Assembly (NCBI GenBank): GCA_011503125.2
Contig: WWBZ02000022.1
Location: 3,472,001 to 3,536,000 of the forward strand
Origin: Botryosphaeria dothidea
Lineage: Eukaryota; Ascomycota; Dothideomycetes; Botryosphaeriales; Botryosphaeriaceae
Direction: 5' to 3'
DNA: 64,000 nt
The notes beneath the pieces were generated by a model. The model had not been told where the DNA came from. It searched no databases and saw only the letters and a list, made by a program, of their open reading frames with translations. This document shows, piece after piece, positions 52,651-62,174 of the stretch. The translations under genes were made by a program, and so were the position numbers. How positions within the stretch are numbered: position 1 is the stretch's first letter; the number at the start of each line of letters is the position of its first letter.

Positions 52651-54257
52651 TATCCGTGAAGCAGCTTTTCGAAGGATTGTGGAGTCTGGAGTTGGATAAA
52701 ATGGTCGGGGATGATATCGTCCTGCTTTCTTACCGCAGAGGAAGATGATTCCGGGCAGGGGGTCTGCCAAAAGTGGATATCAAGAAATAAGCGGAAAAGG
52801 CGCTTTTCCGATGGAAGTCCCCAGCGGGTTGGGAACTAGCTCCCTTGGAGCATTTGGGTGGGAATTACCCGCGACTACAGCCAGAATACCGGAGAGATGG
52901 GAACGGCATGCCGCTGGTCCAGAAAAAGCTCTTTCACAGCGAAGGACCACAGTCCGTAGTGTTGCTAAATCAAATGACTACACCAAGCGCTTATATGACT
53001 AAATGCGTGCTGTCAAGATTCGCGGACCGCCCCGTAACCATCCTGTCGCACATACGGCCTCGGCCTAGATCTATGACAACGGCAAGGGCGAATGCCGTGG
53101 TTATTTGAAGCACTCGTCTGGATGAAAATGTCTGGAAAGACCGGTTACCATCATATCCGGATGAACGCTTCAGCAACCCGCTAGGCATTTCCACCCTCGC
53201 TATTGTAACATTTGGAGATGGAGCTCGTAACTCGTCCTCGTACTGGCTTGACGCACTTCCAGTCTGACACCTTCACCGCTCTGTCATCGCCACTGAAAAA
53301 GAGCCTCGTCGCACACATCTCCGCTCATGCGCTCTGGGTAAATCACGGCATATGCATTGACACCTGCTGAAGTGCAGACAGTTTAGGAGCACAAAAATGC
53401 CATTATGCTAATGCGTTTGTCCCTATCGGGAGTGGGGTAACGCTGTTTTAGTGCGTAAGATATGTAGTTACAGAAAGACGATGCAACGTCTCGCGCTGAT
53501 GAAACAATTGCGGGGTATCTGGGTCATTGTAAAGGAAAGAAGGGCTGCTTCAGGTAGAGTGAAACGAAGAGAAAAAAAACTGATGAAGTTTGAAACGATC
53601 AGATGACTACTCCCGCTAATGGCCGTGGCGTTGACTTCTTTTGGCGTTGCGTCATGATCGCTGTTGTATGTACAAGTATTGGTGGGGAATGCTTCTGTTG
53701 AGGTATTGAAATAAGCATCCCAAAGAATATCTCGCGCAGGGCGTCACTTTCTGATGACGCACAGTTGTAGGTCTGGCGGATTGCGTTCCGGTGTTGGTGT
53801 CGGTATAGGCGGAGCGCTGAGGTGATTCCGACGCTCCCGGCCATGTTTGACCTGATCTCTTCTTCGTCCTCGTTCAGGTTGCTGACTTGGCCCTACTAAC
53901 TTTTTCATCAAGATGATGTAGATGGAGGCATCATCGTGTTTGGGTCGGGCAGTCGGTTCTTCTACGGATGATCTGTCTGATATTTCGGTGTATCAAGGCA
54001 TCCCCATGTCTGATTTGCCCGAGTGCGCTGGCAGGGAGCAGGGATTTGTGGGTAATCGAGCCTCATAGAAGTTGTAACCCGGTTCAGTAATCGGCGTCCC
54101 ATGTGGTTGGTTGGATGTGGAGGCCTAGTTCCAGATGCCGGTTGCTTGAATCCCACAGTTCCGTGGGTGATAGTGGACATGGCACTTCTCTCGTCGAAGC
54201 ATGGCGACATTCCTGGAAGCGTCTTTGGGTATCTTGTTGACAGTTGGAGGTCTTTTT
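52651..54257. other. Intergenic region, no gene recognised
   Basis: This 1607-base span lies between the 3' ends of BUB3 and the membrane-protein gene (tail-to-tail). It is AT-richer than its flanks. An 81-codon minus-strand frame at 53599-53844 has an ATG but no recognisable content. No repeat or RNA gene is seen. Confidence 0.5.
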
Positions 54258-55418
54258 TCAAAGCAGTCTCTGTTCTGAGTGCACACTCTCCAGTCTTCTT
54301 GGATGCCTCAGTGCTTCCTCCAAGCTTAGAGGCGCGACAACGTCATGCTCTTCATCTCTATCGACAAATTTCACATCCTCAACCTTCTTGACCGGGGAGC
54401 TCGTCCTCCTGGCCTTACCTTCTTTGGTTGCATCACCGCCCCATGCTCTATTCCATCCGTTAAATTGATCGTATCGACCAGCTTCCAAGTTCTCCGGCGT
54501 CGAGCTGAGTTGTCTCTTCCTGGCTTTACTCAGACGATCGAGCGCGGTCTTAAAGTCATCGAGCACGATTGTATCCGTCAGGCACTTGAAGACGAAGGCG
54601 AGCTTCCAGAACGGGTTGATGCCGTCGGGTAATGCGTGCGCATTGAAGACGCGCGTAACAGCGAGTATGTCGACGATGATGAAGACGATAGAGAAGAGCA
54701 TTGAGCCGAGCAACACGCCGAAGCGGGGAGAGATGCGGACGATATGCCAGACGGAGAGCTCGTAACGATTGTGTATATTCCACATAAGGTTCATTGTGGT
54801 GAAGATCCACCATGGATCGCTAGTTGCAGAGTTCAGTATCGATTCATGCTCAGAGGCGACCTTAAGTTCATGTGTAAGCTTACCGGAAAAGCGCCTCCCA
54901 GGGTCGGGTTTTCAGAAATATCCTGTTGATATTGTTGAAGAATGTGAAGTTGGCATAGATTTCGAGAATCCAGTAGCCCTGAGCCAAAATCACTGAAGTT
55001 ATATAGACCAATGATACTTTGCGGGAGAGGAAGGGTTTGTTCTTAATCCAGGAAATGACGTTGTGTAAGGACCAAGAAGCATTCAGGAAGATGGCCGTGC
55101 ATGAAAGATACCAACCGTAGTAAGGCTCATGCACGAAGATGAAGGTGCCGTGAAACAAGCCGAAAATGAGCTGTGATAGGAAGGTGTTAGCCATGCATGT
55201 TGAAACTGCCGAATTCGGAAGCATACTTCAATGAGAATGAGCTTGTGGAGAAGCACGCCCTTTCTCATGTTTGCAATCGTAATAGAGGCGAGCACGATCA
55301 GGGCTCCAACCATGAAGCCCTGGGCCCAAGCTTCGAGTACCAGTCCATCAGGATTTGTCGGTCGACCGATCTGTAGTTCCTCGCCATCGCGAGGTACGAG
55401 AGAAATGGCAGGAGCCAT
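54258..55418 (-). CDS. Fungal multi-pass membrane protein of unknown function
   Basis: Three exons, 55227-55418, 54884-55170 and 54258-54819, give 346 residues. About seven hydrophobic segments can be seen: FMVGALIVLASITIANM; LILIELIFGLFHGTFIF; WYLSCTAIFLNASWSL; KVSLVYITSVILAQGYWIL; a weaker one around FTTMNLMWNIH; GVLLGSMLFSIVFIIVDIL; and FWKLAFVFKCLTDTIVL. The segment EIYANFTFFNNINRIF and the WWIFTT motif look conserved; I recall similar fungal hypothetical integral membrane proteins, some near secondary-metabolite genes, but no function. The last 85 residues are hydrophilic, basic then acidic (DRLSKARKRQL; DVKFVDRDEEHD), likely cytosolic. Intron ends are GTATGC/CAG and GTAAGC/TAG, with CG plus C making Arg160. 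Confidence 0.75.
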
Positions 55419-58400
55419 GGTGGAGAGTGGAGAGGAAGAATGAAGGCTACATGTTCAGCATTGAAGGGCCGGCGAGAGGAGAGAGGAAGGAGCTGAGGAT
55501 GAGTAGTAGAGAGAGCGCAGCTGAAGGCGGAGACATGTAGTCAGCCGGAGTAGGTGACGAGGTAGGAACGGACCGGGCTGGCGGGAGGAGCGATCAGACC
55601 CTCGTCTTCACCCCGCATTATCCAAGGATCTATTCCGCCTTCACGGGCACACAACTGTTGGCCGCTCTCGCATGCAGGTTGGGGCTGGGCAAAGAGCAAC
55701 TAGCGCGAGCGCCACAACGCCAGACGCAACGCGTAACGGTGACTTGGTGTGCTCATCATCCGTTGCGGTCGCACTGCCGCAGGCTGAAAGAACGAACGAG
55801 CTGAGCGGCGCAGCATTCATCAGCATCGACGACAGCCCTTTGGAGGATCGCGAGTAGCGGAGATCGCGAGCGAGTGCCGGGCCAGAACGCGTGCAAGGTT
55901 GACGCAATGACGCGAGCTCGCCACACGCATCGCTTTTTTTCTTGTTTGCTGGAAATCCGTTGAACGGCCCACTGCCAGGACCCGGCAGCACACAGGGAAA
56001 AAGCCAAACAAGCGACCAATTGTCATTCGGCAGGCCCAGGCCTCGCACCGGATCCCTTTCCCTCCTCCCTTTGCTTCGCCGGTGCGCGCCTCTCGCTCCC
56101 TCGACAACTCATAACTCGGCATGGCTGCCTGATTCTTACGACATCCTGGAATGCAGGCAGCGCATGCCGTGAGCTCCGGTCACGGGGCCGGACGATAGTT
56201 CCCGTTGAAGCTGGCATCACGCTATCCGGCGTGTGGCTTTCGCCGCCATGGCAAGTTCCACAAATTATTGCTTCTTGGAGATGGAGCCCATCGTCCATTT
56301 TCCCGCCTTGCGACTCGTGCCTGGCCCATGGACGGCTCGCTTGCGCAGGTGCTGCACGTGCGGGGAGGAATGCAGGTGCAATGTGCAATGCGGGGTTGCC
56401 GGTAGTCGATTCCATCTGCTCCGCGTTTAATATAGACCTTCATTCGCTGTGAATGCCCGTCTTGGCAAACAGGCAAGCAGAATTTCCACCCGCCATCGCG
56501 TTCACGACGAGTCGTGCCATGTGTTCGACAACTGAGTCTTTCGTAGCCAATAGCTTGCGCGCGGTTGCACATCTGTCGGCCGAATTCCCGCAGCGCGACA
56601 CAAGTAGGATTCGATTATATCCCGCCCCGTCAGCTCCAAGTAAAAACCGCTTTTCGCGGGCCTCCACATGGGAGCCTTTTCTTCCGGCCTCGAGGGCGTT
56701 TGAGGAGCCGACGACATCAGTGTCAAAAGGATTGTTACGACAATATGGGTTCGTCCGAATAAATTTGTTCAGATGAATTGGTGCCACTTACGTTCGGACG
56801 GATTCCTCAACCTACGCGCGTCTGCGCTTGTTGTAGCAATACACTGAAGACTGACCATGTACTTCATTTATCAGCGTCTCATATTGGCTGCCTGAAAAGA
56901 CCGCAGGCTGGACACGCTAGACCACCGTTAGTGAGAATGAGCCTCAGTGCAGCTGATCACCAACGCGCCACACAGGTGTACTGCGGTCCTGCATGCTGCG
57001 CTTATCGCCGATTGGACACAAGTCGGAGAAGTGAAGGGACCCGCGATGATGGCTCACACAGTCAGGCCACAAATGAACCTGCCGTGAGTTTGGAGCAAGC
57101 CTGCGTAAGTAAATGTCCAAATGGGATCAGAATATTACTGAGCCGCTGCTTGTGCTTCCGTCCGGTGTTTGCGCCGCCTGTGTCTCAGCCTCCTTGAAGA
57201 CACGCACACGATATTCTATTCTCGGCTGAGATGCCGTCTTAACAGTGGGACTTTCACTGTCGAGCAACGAAGAGCGGCCTATATTTAAGTGGTAGTAACG
57301 TCCCAGAGACGGAATGTCATCCAGAACCGTACAAAAGTCAATTCTTGAATGCCGCAACTGCCGGTGCCGGGACGGTCCCGTAGGCTTGTCTGAAGAACTG
57401 TTTCCATAGGATGGCATGAAAGTGACAGAAATTGTGGAGAAAGAAGCTCTTATGAAATTGTGGAGCAGTTCAAGTGATGAAAATAAGCTTGTGGGCAAGA
57501 AAGCAGGAACAACGTGACTATAACAAAATGCCAGGCAAATTTGGAATCAGAGCTTCACTGTCTTACCCTTTCTGGCGAACGGCTGGTTTTATCGCACGGA
57601 TTTGCGCTCAACCGTGCATGCAGCATAAGTCTCACTGCCATCCCGATACAGCTGCTGGCCCTACGGACAGCCAAGGCAGCGCAAGAAGAGTTGGCTGCGT
57701 CATGCAGAAGACTCGACAGAGGCGCGACAACGGCCAGCGTGGCGGCAATAACGGAGGACAAGTGCACCCGAGGTTCTCGGAGAGGCAGTTTCGAACTTGG
57801 CAGATCGCGCAGAGAACGTCGGACAGGGCGGCGAGGGCTGAGGCGTTTTTAGGGGAAGACATGGGCGACAGGACGGAGACGCTCTATTAGCGACAACAGG
57901 CTGTTTGATGAGCGGGTCAGTCTCTTGGCTGTGGGGATAGAGGCCTAAGACCGGAGAAAAGATGCCTTGAGAGCAGGAGACCGAAGGGTAGCGGCGATAA
58001 GGCATTTTTGCATGTCGCAGACAACGTTTTACAATTGTGAGAGAATGCCAAGTCGATGGTTTGAAACGTCAGCTCCTGTGCCGGGATTGCGATAAGAGGC
58101 GATTTGGAGACCTGGACGACGGAAAGGGGTGCAACCTTCGGAGAGGGGTGTGTGGGTTGGTGCGAAGGTATGGGCCAGGTTGCCGACGGCACAGCGACCC
58201 ATCGCCGCTGCATGGTGCCAGGACGGTCGAGTAGTGGCAGGCTGGATTTCAATAGTCTACCCATTTGGTAGAGGTGACGGCAGGGTACCAGCGAATGGGC
58301 GCCTTGCCTGGGGGCCTGCCCGACTGCGCGACTGCGGGGAGACCCGCGTTTCCATTGATTGATCGCTGGATCTGGTGCCGCACGAACAGAGAGGGATTCC

Positions 58401-58970
58401 GGGCCGTGGCAGGGCGCACGGAGAGTTGAAGCAGTCGTCAGGCAAATTCACCGGTGGCATTTGCATCCTGACGACAGGGTGACGGCGAGATGCTGCCGTG
58501 GAGCTGCTGAACCCGGCAGGCAATCTCCTCTTTGGCGCCATTCCACGCGGCTCAATGGAGATGATGTACACAGCCGGGCCTCGAAAGGCGTCCCAGGAAT
58601 GCTGAGAAGGCGGCAGGACCAACCGTGGGTTCTGCTGGACTTGGCCCTCTTGCAGACCCGCTTTTGCTCGACAACTGCTCACGAAGCCCTATCGACTGTG
58701 TCCACTCTGAAACCGTTGTCGATAGCCAGCACGCCCGAGCTCAGAGCGAGACGCCCTCTATTGATTTCTATTCTTATATCCACCCTCTTGCTGCCCTGAA
58801 CACTCCCAAGCTACCTGTTTCCTGTTCGATCCTTCGCCGAGCGCCACTTCTACTACATCATACGCTACTCCGCTCCTGCCCTCTTCTACCCTCCCTCCCT
58901 CCCTCCCCCAGGCTCTTTCCGCACGTCCGCGAGCAATAACGTCACACCACGCACAACCCTCGCCCTCGCC
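55419..58970. other. 3.5-kb gene-free stretch
   Basis: This is the longest span without a supportable gene. It holds the promoter of the membrane-protein gene on the left and the promoter and leader of the glutaredoxin gene on the right. Base composition is close to that of the rest, with many short frames rich in Arg, Ser and Cys on both strands and no long or domain-bearing one. A minus-strand frame at 57127-57498 (up to 123 codons) lacks a good start. I see no inverted repeats typical of transposons, but degenerate relics could go unnoticed by eye. Confidence 0.5.
58889..58909 (-). promoter_or_regulatory. Potential G-quadruplex tract upstream of the glutaredoxin gene
   Basis: The plus strand has five C-runs separated by single T bases (58889-58909), so the minus strand reads five runs of at least three G separated by single A. 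This meets the usual G3-N1 G-quadruplex pattern and lies 62-82 bases upstream of the ATG at 58971, in the likely 5' leader or core promoter. CT tracts are also common in fungal promoters without any special structure. Confidence 0.45.
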
Positions 58971-60038
58971 ATGCCGACGATGCGTTCGCAACGCCGTATG
59001 AAGATAATCGCCATAGCCGTCCTGCTCGTCGTGCTCACCACCCTATACCTTACCTCCGCCGCACGCCAGACCCGCGAGTCGGCTTTCTACACCCGCACCC
59101 AGAGCGCTCTCAGCGAGCGCGAGCGCTCCGCCAACGCCGCCGCCGAGCGCAATCTCGCCACCGACGACGATGTCAGCAAGCGCCTGAAAGCCGCTGAGGA
59201 CAAGGCCAAGAAATCGGCCAACAACAAGGGTGACAGGATACAAGAAGTCGTCGCCGCCGGCAATGCCGAGAAGGAGAAGGACCGCGTCAGCGGCAAGACC
59301 TCTCCCAAGGTAGACAAGGAGGCCAAGGCCGGCGAGCACGACGAGGTTACTGGCGAGAAGAGCGTTGCCGGTAGGGTTATCATGAAGGACAGCACAAAGT
59401 CCGACGGCGTCGACGGCGTCGCAAAGGTCGGCAACGTTGGCGACAGCGTCAAGGCTGCTGCTTCGGCCAAGGCTACTGCCAGCTCTGACGCCGACGAGGA
59501 GACCCAAGAAGAGCACGAGGCCGAGCTCGAGATCAATACCATTCTCAAGAAGAGCCCGAGTAAGCTTCTCCCCGCACTCTGAGCACGAAGGCGCGGCGCG
59601 CACGCAATCCAGCGTGCGACCGCAACGTCACGAGCCATTCTCAGTAGCTTCTAACACTCGTCGTCTTCTCCAGTCATCATCTTCTCCAAATCGTATTGCC
59701 GCTTCTCTGCAAAGGCGAAGCACATCCTGCTCGAGCAATACTCCATTACCCCCACCCCCTACGTCGTCGAGCTCGACCAGCATCCGCTCGGTTCCGCCAT
59801 CCAAGCTCAGCTCGAGAAATCCACCGGCCGTCGTACCGTCCCCAATGTCCTCATCAATGGCAAGAGTATCGGCGGCGGCGATGATGTCGAAGCACTACAC
59901 CTCAAGGGCAAGATCGAGGAGACGGTGCGCAGCATGGGCGGCAAGAGAATCACCGAGGCGAGACCCGCCTCTGAGGCGGACGCCGAAAAGGATGGCCTCA
60001 AGAAGAGGAGGAGAGTAAAGCGCACCATTGTCGCTTAA
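58971..60038 (+). CDS. Membrane-anchored monothiol glutaredoxin, Grx6/Grx7 type
   Basis: Two exons, 58971-59559 and 59674-60038, give 317 residues. After MPTMRSQRRM a hydrophobic segment (KIIAIAVLLVVLTTLYL, about residues 11-27) makes a signal anchor, placing the rest in the ER/Golgi lumen as for yeast Grx6 and Grx7. A long, charged, probably disordered stalk (residues 30-190; Lys/Glu/Ala-rich) leads to the glutaredoxin domain: VIIFSKSYCRFSAKAK with a one-cysteine CRFS active site, then the cis-Pro motif TVPNVLING and GGGDDVEAL. The monothiol site excludes classical dithiol disulphide reduction; glutathione-dependent deglutathionylation is more likely. The C-terminal tail is very basic (KKRRRVKRTIVA), unusual for a lumenal protein. 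Intron: GTAAGC donor, CAG acceptor at 59671-59673, joining to SPIIIFSKSY. Confidence 0.83.
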
Positions 60039-62174
60039 TTTTACTTCGCTATTCTTTCTTACGGACCCTGAGTGGAATAAGCTCAAGCGGTCCATCGCCC
60101 CCGGCCAACGGTTCCCTGTTCCCAGCCGACAGATCTTGAGCTTCATCGAACAACGTGTTGGTCGTCCTTCCTCGACATGCACGGAACAGCAACCCCGCTC
60201 AACAAACATCAACATCCTACCCCGCCTGATGGATCGAATGCATTGAAGTTTTTGCACGTCGCCGACTTTCTGGAAAACATGCCAATTGAGACTTTCGAAA
60301 CTCATTGAATTATTATCTTCGCGATCGAACAATCGTACACACGATCCTTTCTCACTGTTTTCATTTTCAAGCCCACATGGAACGGCAAAGGCAAAGAGCG
60401 GGCACGGCGTTTCTGATCACAGGATTAATGGCGAAATTCATCTGCTTTCTTGGCTTTTTTTTTTTCTGCATCATCGCCACTGGATCTGAAAGAGGGGCTA
60501 ATTTGGATCGGTGGAATGAGGGAACCGGGCGTGGTAATGGCACGGCATGAATGGAACAAACGAACGATCAAACATTGGGAAAAAAGGGGTGGATGGGCAG
60601 GCTTAATGATACCCTGTACATAAGTACAGCTGAGCTCTCATGATTTACTATAATTTCAAAAAACGAAACAAGATTCGCAAAACATCTTGTGGGTGGTTCG
60701 TGGTGGCTGTGCATCCGAAGGTCGGATTCTCGCTGATCCGTGCTTCGGCGCTGGTGTTTCCTATCCTCTACTCCTGCGTATCACATACAGCATCGAGTAC
60801 TCCTACGAACCCCAATAATCGATCGTCAGATATAGGGGGGCAGGGCGGGATGGTAGGCGCTGGCGGGCGGTTCGTTTCCCGCCGTCGCTGTTTTTGCTGC
60901 TCAGCTCAGCCACGCCGATTGCTTCTCACACCATTGATGCACACGCTCTCCCCCGAGCTTTGCCCCATCAGCATTCTTCTGAAACGGCTGTCGCCCTACC
61001 CCGCCAACGAACAGACCACTCCTTATCTCACGGGGTGTAGCATCAATGCCATTTTTCCACACTTCTCACCCCTGCGCGTCTTTTTTTTCACGTCTTTTTT
61101 TTTCCAGCATGAGCAGCGTCCTCGCGGAATGAGGATCCGCGCGCGCAAAAGGCAAGGGGAGAGAAAAAAACAAAGCCCTTTCATCATCATCGAGAAGAAA
61201 AAAGGACCTGATGAAACCAAACCCCGTCGACGAATCCAATTGGGAAAATAAAATAAGAGAGAAATTGATGAGCGTGCTGAGTGAACGCCATCCCTACCGC
61301 GTCCACGCGTCCCCGTAAGCGGTGCATGCATGCGTCACTTTTTCTTCCTCGTCGTTGGATGGACAACGGCGAGGAAATAAGCGGATGATCGACCCGACTT
61401 GCGAGCCCATTGGCAGGCCGAGAGAGAGAGAGGAAAAGAGTTGCATGCATGCATGCGTGCATGGCGAGCATGCATAATGATCGTCGCGAGGCCATGCATG
61501 CACGTTCTTCTTGCCAAGGGCGAATGGGGTGGCTGCGAGGCATCGCGCCGAATGCGGATCGGGGGTTTCATCAGTGGTGGTGGTGGGGGAAGGTTGATGT
61601 CGATCAACCGGTCCGGAGGCGGTGCGGAGATGAAGACGGTAGAGAGAGCGGCAGCTGGGGCTGGTGATTGTGAGTCGTCGATTGTGTGTTCTTGTTGGGG
61701 ATGAAAGCAGGGGGTGCTGCTTCGACATTGATGTCGAATTTACTGCAGCATACCATGATCATGAGGAGCTGAAGCATTGTCCGGATGCGACTGTGATCAA
61801 TTGGTCTGGGAACTTTCATCAGAGCCGGTACATCAATTTTCCAGGCATTCTATGCTCTTGGGACTGACCTGTATTTACCATTCTGGATTCAAGCCCATGA
61901 TTGTAGAATAGCAGATGAAAATTTGGTATCATTCACACTACGGATATTTTTCTTCTCCTACCGCTCCATGCAAGACCAATGAGAAAGCTATACCTACAGA
62001 TCGCGGTAAGACACGTTCAATAAAGAACCGCTTACCAGATCGATATCACCCAGTAATCCCCAAGCATTCCCATGTGACGCCATACCCAAAACAATCCCCA
62101 ATCATCCAATACAAATCCCAATTTTGTCTTCCCAAATACAAAGATCTGTGCGGAGAAAAGAAAGAAGGCCATCA
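60039..62174. other. 2.1-kb 3'-3' spacer with short repeats
   Basis: The glutaredoxin gene and the NirA-like gene converge on this span. It contains several T- and A-runs (60451-60463, 61081-61103, 61167-61202), fitting 3' untranslated regions, and a cluster of GCATGC elements listed separately. Many short frames exist on both strands, with His/Thr/Cys-rich low-complexity products. I recognise no gene. Confidence 0.5.
61321..61503. repeat. Cluster of TGCATGCA-type elements
   Basis: The palindromic element TGCATGCA or its core GCATGC occurs repeatedly: at 61323-61332, 61442-61455, 61467-61474 and 61492-61502, with a (CATG)-like run at 61444-61456. The cluster lies in the spacer between two convergent genes. 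It may be a simple slippage product or a protein-binding array; nothing in the sequence decides. Confidence 0.6.

Noticed and set aside
53599..53844. 81-codon minus-strand frame with ATG
   Set aside because: Too short, no motif, no sign of introns or conserved composition; expected by chance in 1.6 kb.
57127..57498. Minus-strand frame of up to 123 codons in the gene-poor stretch
   Set aside because: The frame has no ATG at its 5' end, the first internal ATG leaves fewer than 100 codons, and no family is recognised. Could be a relic, but unsupported.
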